The notes under the pieces: model-generated
What the model was told of the DNA's origin: nothing
The model's input: the letters and a program-made list of their open reading frames with translations, nothing else
The model's database searches: none
Translations under genes and position numbers: made by a program
Source of the DNA: Paraspadella gotoi
Taxonomy: Eukaryota > Chaetognatha
Reading direction: 5' to 3'
Assembly: GCA_051294375.1 (NCBI GenBank)
Contig: CM119268.1
Span: 21,015,869 to 21,079,868 of the forward strand
Length of the DNA stretch: 64,000 nucleotides
In this document: in pieces, positions 11,945 to 25,762 of the stretch
How the letters are laid out: each line of letters begins with the position of its first letter
Position numbering within the stretch: position 1 is the first letter of the stretch

Positions 11945-12060
11945 AAGTGAGGGGCTGAGGAGAAAAAGGAGGCGGAGGGGGTGCACGAAGGTGTTGGGGG
12001 TGGACGAAGGGGTTGGAAGGTGGACGATGGGCTTGGGGGTGGCGGTCCACGAAGGGCTCG
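11945..12060. repeat. G-rich minisatellite (~17 bp units)
   Basis: Units built on GGTGGACGAAGGGGTTGG repeat about five times. On the minus strand they read as proline-rich peptide, which is how the open frame there arises. Confidence 0.6.
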
Positions 12061-12072
12061 ATCTGATCCATT

Positions 12073-12125
12073 TTTGACCTCAACTATGAGAGAGAGGGAT
12101 CAGGGATCTCATAGTTGAGGTAAAA
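12073..12125. other. Hairpin: 14-bp perfect arms plus extension
   Basis: CCTCAACTATGAGA at 12,078-12,091 is the exact reverse complement of 12,107-12,120, with a 15-nt loop. Beyond one mismatch the stem continues through flanking T and A runs. Function unknown. Confidence 0.85.
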
Positions 12126-12895
12126 ATATCAAAATATGTATGTAGAGTAGATTCTCTTTTTGCAAAAACGGACAGAGTTTTAGTTTTAATTTCAAAACCG
12201 ATTTCCCCATCAACACCAACAACATTATCCTAATCTCCATCATTACAACTTTAGCAACCTCAACCCCAACCTTGGCATCAACATCAAAATGAATTCCTCC
12301 TCAGCAATACATCAACCTCAACATCAACTACAACATCATCGCATTCTTCTACATTTCAAAACAACATCAAACTCGTCATCTTCTTCGTCGTCTCGATATC
12401 TATTGTTTACAAGCGACACGCAACCCGATATGTCTCCTTTCCTCTTCTATCTCCTTTCCTCTTTTATCTCCTTTCCTCTTCTATCTCCTTACCTCTTCTA
12501 TCTCCTTTCCTCTTCTATCTCCTCCTCTTCTATCTCTTTCCTCTTTTATCTCTTTCCTTTTTCTTTCCTTCTTCCTTTTCTACCTCCTTTCCTAATTATT
12601 TTCTCCTTTCTCTTCTATCTCTTTTTCTTCTTTTTCCTCTTCTTCTTCTATCTATTTTCTTTTCTTCCTCCTTCCTCTCTTTTCTCTTCTATTTTTCTTC
12701 TTTTTCCTCCTCTTCTATATCTTTTTCTACGCTTTCCTCTTTTTCTTTCTCTTTATCTTTTTTCTCCCCCTTCTTTCTTCACCAAACTACCCGCTTCAAA
12801 CTCCCCCTCCTCCTCCCCCCTATCCTGCCCCAAACCTTGCCCCCCACTCAAAAACGGGACCTCCAATCATTTTTTCCAGGGCTCTCGTGTTTCTC
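12121..12895. repeat. CATCAA-rich segment and pyrimidine minisatellite
   Basis: From 12,195 to 12,370 there are many ACATCAAC-like short units. From about 12,430 to 12,600 a 17-bp unit (CTCTTCTATCTCCTTTC) repeats about ten times, then degenerates to 12,780. The 249-codon open frame over this stretch is a product of repeat periodicity. Confidence 0.7.
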
Positions 12896-12985
12896 TCTCT
12901 CTCTCTCTCTCTCCTCCTCCCTCTCTCTCTCTCTCTCCTCTCTCCCTCTCTCTCTCCTCTCCCTTCTCTCTCTCTCAATCTTCTC
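12893..12985. repeat. Imperfect (CT)n microsatellite
   Basis: CT repeats interrupted by CCTCC and TCCC steps. Confidence 0.9.
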
Positions 12986-13024
12986 TCCAAATGTCTCCCA
13001 TTTTCAGAGTCAAAACCGATGCCA

Positions 13025-13210
13025 TTATCTTGATTTAGTCGAAACGTCGTCAGCAGCGGCAGCCGGTTCCGCCGCCGCGTACGGAGTCTGCGGCTGTCGG
13101 GGCCTCTTTGTCAGTCGTCGCTTCGCCATCTTTAGTGGCCGAGAGAAAACTGGGTCGCCCGACGGATGCCCGACGTTGACTTTCGGTCTACGACGCTTCG
13201 GTTGACGGCA
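13025..13210. other. CpG-rich segment, possible promoter or exon
   Basis: GC-rich island of about 180 bp in AT-rich surroundings with many CG dinucleotides. Frames are open on both strands, so coding direction cannot be decided. Confidence 0.35.
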
Positions 13211-13750
13211 TAGGCACTGAAGATTAATTTAAAACATTTTTTTATCTGTTTCATTTATATATTCTATCTGGGTTTATTTATAGTAGTTGACCAACAAGAC
13301 TCTCGGTTCCAGAATTTTTTCCTTTTCATTCTACTGCCCGGTGGTTGCCCGACGCTTGCCGGATAGCCTCCTAAAAACCATCCCTCGATGACAAAGGTCA
13401 TCTCTGCCCGACACGTTACTTATCAAGAATTTAGACGTTTTTGTCAGGTCTTTTCGATCTGAAGGCACCAAAAGAATTCAGATAGCACCAGACGGCACCA
13501 GATTGCATTGGATGACACAAGATGGCACCAGAAAGCGGAAGATGGAAAGAGAAGACACCAGATGACACTAGATGGCGCAAGTAAACTTCTGATTATGTCA
13601 ATGAAGTCATTTGTTAATATCTTAACCTAAGTTAACCTAATTGATTTTTTAAAGAAAAAAATATCATTTTGCTTCGGAAAACCTTTTATCAAAACAGAGA
13701 AATAAAAAAATTTGAAGAACCGGCAAAAATGAAGCGAACGATCATCAGCA
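13211..13750. other. Spacer with short GGCACCAGAT-type repeats
   Basis: At 13,465-13,580 units like GATGGCACCAGA recur about eight times with variation. The rest is ordinary sequence. Confidence 0.5.
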
Positions 13751-13754
13751 TACT

Positions 13755-13756
<2 letters not shown>

Positions 13757-13801
<45 letters not shown>

Positions 13802-13961
13802 CTCTCTTCTCTCTTTCTTTCTTTGAAACTTGCGGTTTAGACGGGGATTAATAGTTACTCTAAGAAAACGGCTGAAAATTGTTTGGGACGAATATCTTTT
13901 GTGCTGGAAAAAATTATAAAAAGAAATAAGAGAGAAGAGAGAGAGAGATAGAGAGAGAGAG

Positions 13962-14001
<40 letters not shown>

Positions 14002-14010
14002 AGAGAGACG
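13757..14010. repeat. (CT)n then (GA)n pair
   Basis: (CT)n at about 13,757-13,800 is followed by (GA)n at about 13,932-14,007, giving potentially base-pairing arms about 130 bp apart. Confidence 0.9.
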
Positions 14011-14703
<693 letters not shown>

Positions 14704-15340
14704 AATCTCAGCTCCTGCCCCATTTCCACATCAGGCTTTATTTGGGTCATTTTACTCTCGCCGTCTATTCTCCGTCAGGACGCCACTGCAGACAAAAGGA
14801 CAACGAATCCCACACAAAATTTGGCCAAATAAGACGAAAGCGCGAAACCTAAATCGTCTGGGGGAAATAAGTAAACTACTAAACAAAATAAATTTATTCA
14901 AAAAACATAAATGAGTTTAAAAAAAGAAAGAAACGGAAAGAAAGATCAAATAAATCTCAGCAATTGCCGGTTATTGACAAGTCCATCTTAGAATTACCTA
15001 ATGAAATCAGTTGTTAGTTTTTCCCGTTTGTTTCTTTCTCGAGTTATAATCACATTGTCATCAATCACGCTGTAGATCCTCCTCTTCATCCCTTACCCCA
15101 TCACCCCGTCAGCGAGTCTTCCTTACCTCGTCTCCGGTTATCTTTTTAACCTGACCCATTTCTCGTTCACCACGAACTTACCTCGTAGCCCCACATCTCA
15201 GCTTTAAAAAAAAATTCTGAAGGGAAAATCCAGCTACTCGCAACTGAGGACCATAAGCTCGGGTGACGTGAAGTTTTTAAACTCTTATTAAACTTACATA
15301 TTACCTAACATTCCTAATAATACAAATTACATATTAAGAA
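14704..15340. other. Spacer, no gene seen
   Basis: Unique sequence of ordinary composition; nothing recognisable. Confidence 0.4.
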
Positions 15341-15344
15341 AGAA

Positions 15345-15425
15345 AAGGCCTGACTCGAACCCAGTCTCTCTTTAAACTTCTCCGCCTTTAAACTTCGCTT
15401 TATAAGTTCGCTACAGACTGTCTCA
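15345..15425 (-). repeat. tRNA-like (SINE head-like) sequence
   Basis: On the minus strand a B-box-like GGGTTCGAGTC follows about 45 nt after an A-box-like AAGCGAAGTTTAAAGG, roughly the spacing of a pol III internal promoter. A full cloverleaf does not form by eye, so this is more likely a decayed tRNA-derived SINE than a tRNA gene. It resembles the element at 16,918. Confidence 0.4.
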
Positions 15426-15589
15426 CATCTTTCTTGGCTATTGTCTCGGCCACTCACTTTCTTGTCGTAACTCATCCACATTCCCCGCCCTCACTTACCC
15501 TTTTCTTTTTTCCGAATCTTCAACCCTCGCGTCCCCACAATTTTTACACAATCGTCTCTTTTCATCTCTCTCTCCACACTTGACCTCAC
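15426..15589. other. Spacer, no gene seen
   Basis: C/T-rich unique sequence. Confidence 0.4.
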
Positions 15590-15715
15590 CCACATCGACC
15601 AAACTTCCTTTTATCTCCACAATTCCTCACCCACATCGACCACACTTCCCTTTAACTCCACAATTCCTCAGCCACATCGACCACACTTCCTTTTATCTCA
15701 ACAATTCTTTACCCA
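15590..15715. repeat. 45-bp minisatellite, about 3 units
   Basis: Three units with CCACATCGACCA at each start, then CTTCC, TTTATCTCCACAATTC. The first is complete and the last slightly diverged. Confidence 0.85.
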
Positions 15716-15868
15716 CCTGAACTCCACTTACCTTCCCAGCCACGAGCGCCGACCATCCATCATCCTAACCTTTGTTATCTCTTTTTTTCTTTTTCATATT
15801 TTTCTTCTTTCTATTTTCTTTTTAATTCTTCTTTTTTTTATATATATGTTCCGAGGACAGTTGAGGGG

Positions 15869-15871
<3 letters not shown>

Positions 15872-15939
<68 letters not shown>

Positions 15940-15950
15940 TGAGAGAGAGC
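15872..15950. repeat. (GA)n microsatellite
   Basis: Near-pure GA run to about 15,926, then interrupted by GC and GT steps. Confidence 0.95.
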
Positions 15951-16660
15951 GATAGTAGTCTTCAAAATTCGACGACAGAAAATATTTTTTTTAAAAGGAA
16001 AGAAACAGTTTCTTTGAATTTTAGAACCACAACACTCGCTCTAGAGTCTAATCTTTTGTTTCTTTTTTGCTTTTGTTTTTATTTTTGTTTTTGTTTTTGT
16101 TGTAGTCATTTTTTAAACCATCCTTTATTTTTTCTCCTTCATGTTGACTTTTTGTTTGTTTGCGAATGCGAATTCAATTCGAGTTCCTGTTGAGTCTTTG
16201 TTTTCGATTCTTAACACCTTGTTTTCCTTCCACTTAAGAAACTCTCTCTCTCTCTCTTTCTATCTCTCTCTCTCCTGCTCTCTCCTCTCTCTCTTCTTTC
16301 TCTCTCTCCTCTTTCTCTCTCTCTCTCTCCACATCCGAATTCTGGTTTTTATCTCAGTTTCGTTTTTGCTCCGCCAGGGGCTTTGTAACATTTCCCTTTT
16401 TTCTGATGAATATTTATTTTAATCTCTATTGCGTAAAAAAATGTGAAAATTATCATGTTATAAACAAAATATAGCTATTTACCCAGGGGAATAACGCGAA
16501 AAAAACCAATCTAATAAATTCTAAAAACGAAATTTATTCACAGCAAAAGCATTCATTTTTTACTAGACTATAAAACTAAAATTCTAATTTTTTTTTATTT
16601 TAAGACAAAAAAAATCTTTCTTCCTCCCTCGAGTTTTTTATTTGATGTTTTTCTTCTTCG
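15951..16660. other. Spacer with CT block, no gene seen
   Basis: Includes TTTTTG steps at 16,065-16,100 and imperfect CT repeats at about 16,243-16,330. The rest is AT-rich. Confidence 0.5.
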
Positions 16661-16699
16661 ACGTCAGAGTTCAGATCTCGAGGGAAAAATACCTCAAAT

Positions 16700-16795
16700 T
16701 TTCGTCGTCATTGTCGTTGTCGTCGTTGTCGTCGTTGTAGTCGGCGTTGTTGTTGTCGTCGTTGTCGTTGTCATCGTTTTTGATGTCGTTTTGTC
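16700..16795. repeat. (GTC/GTT)n trinucleotide array
   Basis: Interrupted TCGTTGTCG-type repeats of about 95 bp. Similar arrays recur at 17,417, 20,433, 25,228, 27,652, 57,038 and 58,285. Confidence 0.85.
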
Positions 16796-16917
16796 AGTTT
16801 GGAAACGAAACCGAGAATCCGATTAAAAAAAAAATTAAATGGAAAATTTAAAAAAACGGAATTCAATATCGGATTTGAATATAAAATAATCCGTTTGCTA
16901 CAAAAGTGGATAGAAGG

Positions 16918-16988
16918 AGAAACGAACCCCGGATATTTCATACGCGGCAATTCCCAACCTTAAACACTTCGCCATTTCGCCTTAAAGA
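16918..16988 (-). repeat. tRNA-like (SINE head-like) sequence
   Basis: Minus strand reads TGGCGAAGTGTTTAAGG (A-box-like) followed about 40 nt later by GGGGTTCG (degenerate B-box). It shares GCGAAGT...TTTAA(A)GG with the element at 15,345. Probably a decayed tRNA-derived repeat; the second box is imperfect. Confidence 0.4.
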
Positions 16989-17079
16989 ATAAAGTGCTCC
17001 GAATTTTGACACTGACTTCCTTCGGTAGTCAAAAAGATTTAAAGCTGTGCCAATCTTCGGCGTCGTCGTTGTCGTCGTC

Positions 17080-17937
<858 letters not shown>

Positions 17938-18125
17938 TGGGACAACCAATATAAAAATGATCCATTCATTTAATAAATAAGCTATCTTGCCCCTGACGTT
18001 GGACAGGCTTTGGTGGTTTAAGGCCTCCATCACTCTTACAAAATAATGACTTAGCAGGTCCCTGCAAGCTTTCAATCAAGACTCTCTCACAGTCTCGTTT
18101 ATTCACTCCCAGAGAGCCTGGCTTC
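17938..18125 (-). repeat. Dispersed repeat family A, copy 3 (longest)
   Basis: The most complete copy. On the minus strand the order is AAACGAGACTGTGAGAGAGT, AAGCTTGCAGGGACCTGC, TAAGAGTGATGGAGGCC, CCACCAAAGCCTGTCCAA, GTCAGGGGCAAGATAGC, TTATTTATTAAATGAATGG. Two frames stay open through it, so an origin as part of a coding element is possible but unproven. Confidence 0.85.
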
Positions 18126-18870
18126 CCTATCAATGAAATGGTATAATATTTCAAAATACATGTGATCAAAGGGAAATACACTGCGGCGCAACACATCTTG
18201 TTTTATCTTTCCCTGTTTCTCTTTTTCTTTCCTACATATTTCCAATTTATAAATAGCACAAATTTCCCTGATCCATTTAGCTCCTCTCACCCCCTTTTCA
18301 TGAACCCAAAAAGCTCCTCTTCCTCTTTCTTCTTCACTTCGTCTCGCGTTAAAAGGTGTCGCTAAAAAATTCATCGATACAAAAGAAAATTGAGACGAAA
18401 AAAAAAAATAATGTGAATAATTAAGTTAAATTTGGTTCCATGACTTTTGATAAGAACTTCTGGTCTTCTCCATTTCGGCTTCACAAAAAATAATAGTATA
18501 AATACTACGACAGAAAACATTGATTTTTTACCGCGAAAGTTTAAAGAAAACATTACAGTCAAATTGAGTATTTGTTGCGCGTCGGCCATGTTCGATCGGT
18601 ACAACTGGTACAATATTATTACATTACAAAATACTAAATACAAAAATACTCTTACTCTGTAATAAAGAAACTAAATTGCATCATAATTCAAGTCGTAACT
18701 AGTACATACGTACGAAATTGACTTTACTAATTCAGTTTAAAACATTTTCGATCATTCACAATTCACATATTTGCACATTTCTTTCGTCATCGAGAAACAA
18801 GTCAATTTACAAAAATGTCTTCGGCTTAAAAGTTTTCTTCCTTCATCTTCCAAGTCATGAAATAAATTTG
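18126..18870. other. AT-rich spacer, no gene seen
   Basis: Unique AT-rich sequence with pyrimidine patches; no supported open frame. Confidence 0.4.
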
Positions 18871-18877
18871 GTGAGCC

Positions 18878-19010
18878 AGCGGTCGACGACGACGACGACG
18901 GCGACAAAGACGACGACGAAATATCTAAGACAAGGGCGAAAGTTTCAAAAAGCAAATGAAATATTGACATTTGGCGAAAATCTGTGTCGAAAAATGGAAA
19001 GGTAAGAAAG
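18878..19010. other. (GAC)n patch with donor-like end
   Basis: A (GAC)n run at about 18,885-18,920 lies in a plus-strand open stretch that ends at AAAG/GTAAGAAAG near 19,003. This could be an exon end, but the peptide is dominated by the repeat and no acceptor is clear. Confidence 0.2.
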
Positions 19011-19094
19011 ATTAAAGGTCAAAGGTAAAAGTTAAGGTGAAATGAAGAATGAATGGTTATGTGAAAGGTGAGAATCAATAGATAAGTAAATAAA

Positions 19095-19257
19095 TAGATC
19101 AATAATAAATAAATAAATAAAAAAAAAAATAAATAAATAAATAAATAAATAAATAAATATATAAATATATAAATATATAAATAAATAAACAAAAAAATAT
19201 ATAAATAAATAAATATATAAAGATATAAATATAAAAATAAACAAATGAATAAACAAA

Positions 19258-19325
<68 letters not shown>

Positions 19326-19397
19326 AAATAAATAAATATATAAATAAATAAATATATAAATAAAATAAATAAAAATAAATAAATAAATAAATAATAA

Positions 19398-19432
<35 letters not shown>

Positions 19433-19435
19433 ATT
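19095..19435. repeat. (AAAT)n block, 340 bp
   Basis: AAAT repeats with occasional ATAT and AATA variants; same motif as 6,902-7,181. Confidence 0.95.
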
Positions 19436-19585
19436 TTTAAAAAAATGAATTTAAAAAAAATGATCGATCAATAAATCAATCAATGAAAAAAAGACAAAGA
19501 AAGTCGCCTCGTTATAGAATAATAATAAAAAAATACTCTGGAGATGTTATATTAAAGATTGGTTAAGTTCGTCGGCGGAAAATAG
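19436..19585. other. AT-rich spacer
   Basis: Nothing recognisable. Confidence 0.4.
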
Positions 19586-19589
19586 CGAG

Positions 19590-19860
19590 GCCTCATGAGG
19601 AAGCGGCGCGCGAGTCAGCGAGCGAACTCACGAGAGAGCGAGATAGCGAGACAGACCATTCGCGCCCTCTCTCGCCATAATCCGAAAAACAAGGGAAAAA
19701 TTAAGCCCCCGAGATCTCGTCGGCGGCGGGTGGTCGGAGGCGGCTGCAGCGGTAGCGGCGACGCCGGGCTGCAACGCCGGCTGCGGCGCCTGCTGCCGCC
19801 CCTCTGCGGCGCCGGGTGCTTTGAACGGGATTAAGGCCCAAAATCCCCGCGGGACGAAGT
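19590..19860. promoter_or_regulatory. CpG-rich island, possible promoter
   Basis: About 270 bp with dense CG, rising to GCGGCG-type steps at 19,730-19,820. On the minus strand a 60-plus codon frame reads as alanine/proline/glutamine-rich peptide. Both strands are open, as expected for GC-rich DNA, so I call only the composition. Confidence 0.35.
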
Positions 19861-20890
19861 GAAAACTCGCAAAAATTGATTGTTTTTTTTTTCTTGTTTT
19901 TTTTTGTTTGTTTTCTGATTTTCACGGTATTTTTTTTTTTCTTTAATTTTTTATATTTTTCTTTTCAGTTTTACTTCATTCTCTCTTCATTTTTGTTTCC
20001 TCTAATTCCTTTCTGGTTTTTCTACAGCGTTTGGTCTTTTGTTTTGATTTTCTCTCTTTTCTTTATTGTACCTTTTTTTAGTCGAACGGCGAGCGCTCTC
20101 GAAGAACCTCTAAAGAAACTTTTTGGTCGGTCGGTCGGTATTAGAATCAGTCCATCAGTACATTTTAATTAGTGTAAATACATGATTGTTTAGATTAAGG
20201 TCAGGTACCCTAAATTGACTAATGTCTCGTTTAATTGCCACAATACGTATATTTCTCAATAATTTGAACTTACCAGTTCTTATTATTTTTCGATAGAGAC
20301 GAGGGTCGAGAGGCGAGAAATAAAAAGGAAAATCGAGATTCGAATTTCGGTTTTTTTTTGTTTTTTTTTTTTTTTTGTCTAACTTTTGCGGAGATAAACA
20401 TCGTAAAATCTTTGTTTTTCCGTAGTAAAGAGTTGTTGTTGTTGTTGTTGTCGTTGTTGTCGTTGTTTGATGTTTTTTTGAGAACGTTTTGTTTAACGGG
20501 TTCGGGTCAAAGAAAACGATGCTTAACTGGAGGCTCAATACAAACTTTGTTTTGCTGAAAAGAGCTTTATCTTTTGCTTTATCTTTTGCTTTATCTTTTG
20601 GTTTTTTTTTTCTCTTTTTCGTTTATTTAATTTTTTTGAAAATTAAACCTTATGACCCGTATTGAAAAAAGGGCACCAAATTAAACCGTGGAATTAAATA
20701 GTTTTATATGAGTTATAAATACACATAGATATATGTATGTCAGACTTTACAATAGACTCCAAAGTGTCATCAGCTTCATGTATCACATCCCCCCGTCAGA
20801 GGTCAGCCCATGCGAAGCCAAGCTTCACATTGTGTATCTTCTTGCCTCTTGTCGTGAACTAATCCCGGTTTCGCTTCGCATGACACCCAA
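19861..20890. other. T-rich spacer with small repeats, no gene seen
   Basis: Poly-T-rich to 20,075, a GGTCGGTCGG patch at 20,125-20,140, a (GTT)n array at about 20,433-20,468, and TTTTGCTTTATC repeated three times at 20,570-20,600. Confidence 0.5.
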
Positions 20891-20894
20891 TTTG

Positions 20895-20955
20895 ATTCGG
20901 GTAAGGTTAGCGTGGGTTAGCATGGTTAGAATCAGGTGGGTTAGGGAAGATGAGG
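20895..20955. repeat. Degenerate GGTTAG-type repeats
   Basis: GGTTAG or GGGTTAG occurs four times in 55 bp with irregular spacing. It resembles invertebrate TTAGG or TTAGGG telomere repeats only loosely. Confidence 0.45.
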
Positions 20956-21365
20956 TGGGGGAGACGCCCGAAACAAGATCATCGGGTCAAGCAGGAAGTA
21001 GGGGGCAGAAAGTAGGTTCGAATAATTTGACAAAGTAATTGTATAGTATATTTAATTACATTTGATATATAAATAATTGTTCCTCTTTATGCAAAGATGT
21101 AATATATTTACAAGGCTATTGTTTTTTTTTCTTTTTAATAAAATGCCTTGGATCGCGTCTGAAAAACGATTTATCATTGTCAAGCGAAATAGTACGTATG
21201 TTAGTAAAAATTGCCTCATTTTTTTAAAATAAAAAAGACTTGGATGGATGTAATTCAACCAAAAAATTTTACGGACCGAAGTCTTTTAAAACGCGTCGTG
21301 CGTCTTGACGATTAAAGAGCGGCGTGCGGGAGGCGAAGCGAAGAAAAGAGGATAATGCGAGTTAG
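20956..21365. other. Spacer, no gene seen
   Basis: Unique sequence, AT-rich after 21,040, with a short CpG patch near 21,290-21,345. Confidence 0.4.
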
Positions 21366-21925
21366 AGCAGTTGGGGGAGGGGAAGAAAGGGAGGAGAGAA
21401 GAAGAAGAGAAAAGAAGGAGAAGGAGAGGAAGAAAGGAGGCGAGGAAAAGGAAGAAAAGAAAAGAAAGAGAGGTGAAAAAAGAGAAGCATGATAAGAAAG
21501 AAAAGAAAAAGAAGAAAAAAAAGGAGAAAAAGGTGAAAAAAGTAAGGCGTCGCTTGGCAAAAAAAGGAGGTAAGGGGTTTGCGAGTAGGAAAAGAAAAAA
21601 GTTAAATATAAACTGAAAGATTAGGGTAAGTGAAGTATCTCTGCTGCTGTTGGAGGAGCAAAGAAAAAAAGAAAGTAGATATAAGAAACAAATAAAAGGT
21701 AAAATAAAGGAAAAAGAAAGGAAAAAGAAAGGAAACGAGGATAAGGATGTAGAGAAGGGGAAAGGGAAAGGAAAAAGAAAAAGAAAAGGGAAAGAGAAAG
21801 GGGGAAGGGGAAAGATGAGCGGAAGGAAGGGAGTTAAGGGAAAAGGAAAAAGGGAAAGGGAGGGGAAAAGAAAATGGAAAAGGGAAAGGGAAAAGGGGAG
21901 GGGAAAGGGGAAAGAGAAAGGATCC
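21366..21925. repeat. Polypurine tract, 560 bp
   Basis: Plus strand almost all A and G in AAGGAG and GGGAAA steps, interrupted at about 21,545-21,650. Open frames are lysine/arginine/glutamate or phenylalanine/leucine low complexity. Confidence 0.85.
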
Positions 21926-22014
21926 CGATGACAGGCGGAGGTTCATGCCTGACTTACTTGGCGCAATGAATCAAGTTGTAGAGAGAGGGAGACATCGGGG
22001 AGAGGGTAACAAAA

Positions 22015-22082
22015 GAGAGATAGAGGAGAGAGAGAGAGAGATAGAGAGAGAGTGAAAGAGAGAGAGAGAAGAGAAAAAGAGA

Positions 22083-22133
<51 letters not shown>

Positions 22134-22305
22134 TCTTCTTCCTTTTTTTTTTCTGTTAATTTCACTATTTTCTTTTTTCGCTGCGACTGAAGTGAAGCGA
22201 GAAAATGTCTTAACCATTACAAATAATTGAGTAAAAAAAGACAGAGGAAGATAGAGAGCGAGAGAGAGAGAGAGCGAGAGAGCGAGAGTAGGTGAGAGGC
22301 AGAGA
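22015..22305. repeat. GA microsatellite blocks
   Basis: Imperfect GA repeats at 22,015-22,130 and 22,252-22,300. Confidence 0.9.
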
Positions 22306-23145
22306 GCGCTAAGCTTCTAGACCAAGAGAAAAAATGGCATAACAATTTGGATTTTAAGATTTTAAGGTTATTATTATAGTTATTTAAGATTATTTTAAGA
22401 TTTTCTTTTTTATGTTTACCACAAATTAAAGTAAGGGATTTTTCTTAATGTGATTTCATCTCAAAACACCGAAATCAACATCATTTTGATGCGAATCTGC
22501 GTTAAAGTCATTAGCCTTTTGTTTACTCGCAAAGTCAAAACAGAGAAACTTAATTAAGGGATCCATCTTCTCTATTTAGCTCCATCGATATTTATATGAA
22601 TATCTGTCCCTCTTACGGTAAACAAACGTTGCTTCCGCTTCGATTCTTGAATAATGAAGTATACAAATATTGAATGTTTTTTCTTTAAATAGCTTTTTCC
22701 GATTAATTTTCAGAGAATAAAAGGATATTATGATTGGTTGACTCCCTCCCTTTTATATATTGATTGGTTGTCTCATTGATCCTGTATTCTCTTAACTTCA
22801 ATATCGCTTTAATCCATAGCTTTAATCTAGATCTAGAAACTCAAAATATGGAATCAGGTGGAACCCGGATGGAATCGAATCATAGACTCGGGGGGAAATC
22901 ACCGAAAATGGAATCGTGCTCTCTGATTGGTCGAGACTCAGATGGAACCCGCCCGGAAATTCTACCCTCGTCTCTGCTCAACTTCCCTTGTATAAATTGT
23001 ATTGGTTTTTGTAATTGATGATTTTTGTCTATTATCTTATCAGTACTCATCAGTACTAAGTTATTAACCCATTAAAATTCCCCCCCAAAAAAATTGTTCC
23101 AATCACATAAACTTGTCATAGGATCTCTTAAATCGCTTTGAAAAT
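22306..23145. other. AT-rich spacer, no gene seen
   Basis: Unique sequence. TGATTGGTTG occurs twice near 22,732 and 22,761, and GATTGGTCGAG near 22,925. These are inverted CCAAT motifs of unknown significance. Confidence 0.45.
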
Positions 23146-23149
23146 CGCT

Positions 23150-23480
23150 TTTATTCAAAATCACTTTTATTCAAAATCGCTTTTATTCAAATCAATCAAT
23201 TTGCCTTAGGAATATAGTTGTGCTCTTTCATCACTATGACTGAAATCGCTTTGATCGCTCTGACTGAAATCGCTTTGATCGCCTTGATTCTCTTCAATCG
23301 ATTTGCCTCATGAATCTCGTCGTGCTCATTCATCACTATGACTGATATTGGTTCGATCGCTTTGACTGAAATCGCTTTGATTGCTTTGATCGCTCTGACT
23401 GAAATCGCTTTGATCGCCTCAATTCTCTTCAATCGATTTGCCTCATGAATCTCGTCGTGCTCATTCATCGCTTTATCGCG
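23150..23480. repeat. Nested minisatellite (~125-bp higher-order unit)
   Basis: Short units CTGAAATCGCTTTGATCG alternate with a longer segment containing TTCAATCGATTTGCCTCATG and AATCTCGTCGTGCTCATTCA. That segment occurs twice in full and once partly. The minus strand stays open for 109 codons with the repeated peptide NEHDEIHEANRLKRI, a by-product of period lengths divisible by three or a decayed coding repeat. Confidence 0.85.
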
Positions 23481-23689
23481 TTTCATCGAGTATTGATTCT
23501 TCGTATTAGAGAAATCCGCTTTCATTTTATCTCCTCCCCTTTTTTCTCATCTTCTTCGTATCCGTTTCTCTTTTTTCTTTTTCCTTTACTTTCATATTTA
23601 TTCTCCTTTACATTCATATTTCTCTTTTCGGCTTTCTTTTCCGAGAGCGTCCAATTTCTGTTCCTTCATCCTTAAAATTAACTATAATC

Positions 23690-23855
23690 TATGGCCAAAC
23701 CTTTAACACATTCTTAAACCTAAGCCTAAACATTATTCCAAATTTTATAATATTAACCCTAAACCCTAATTCATCATTCTAACTTTTAACCTTAATTCCT
23801 AACCTAATCCTTAACCTCTAACCTATAATCATTAAACCTGAAAACTAACTAAATT
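23690..23855. repeat. Degenerate CCTAA-type repeat
   Basis: CCTAA, CCCTAA, CCTTAA and AACCT recur irregularly over 165 bp, like decayed telomere-type repeats. Compare 61,640-61,725. Confidence 0.55.
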
Positions 23856-23989
23856 GCCAATTTGAGATGAAACCAGAATTGGGGCTGTTTAAGAAACTAA
23901 GGCCATCTTTCATTTCTATTTGTGACATTTTTCTCTTCCCTCTTTCACCCGTAATGCTTAGTAATACTTAGTTCCTTAGCACTTAACTT

Positions 23990-24450
23990 GTTTTCGAGAT
24001 ATTTCTCCCTTCCCCCTCTTTCATTTTTATTCTCTTTCCTCCCATATCTCCAATTTCTCCTTTTCCTCCCTTTCCTCCCTTTCCTCACTTTTTCCTTTTC
24101 CTCTCTTTTCCTTCTTTTCTTTCGTTTCCTCCGTTTCCTCTTTTTCATCCGTTTCCTCTCATTCCTCCTTTTCCTCCCTTTCCCCTTATTCCTCGCCTTC
24201 CTCTTTGTCTTCTCTTTCCTTTATTTTTTTCTCCCTTTTCTCCCTTTCCTCATTTTCTTTCCTTTCCTCATTTTCCTCTTTTTCCTCTTTTTCCTCTCTT
24301 TCCTCTCTTTTCTCCCTTTTCTTTCTTTCTTTCTTTTCCACCGTTTCATTTTTTTCCTCTCTTTCCTCCCTTTCCTCCTTTTCCTCTCTTTCCTCCTTTT
24401 CCTCTCTTTCCTCCATTTCCTCTTTTCTTCATCTTCCTCCCTCTTTCGTC
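23990..24450. repeat. Pyrimidine minisatellite (TTTCCTC-type)
   Basis: Seven- to twelve-base steps of TTTCCTC and TTTTCCTC over 460 bp. Long open frames on both strands are low complexity. Confidence 0.9.

Positions 24451-25762
<1,312 letters not shown>

Noticed and set aside
12289-13038. 249-codon open frame
   Set aside because: Its length comes from the periodicity of a pyrimidine minisatellite and CT repeats; the peptide is Leu/Phe/Ser/Pro low complexity.
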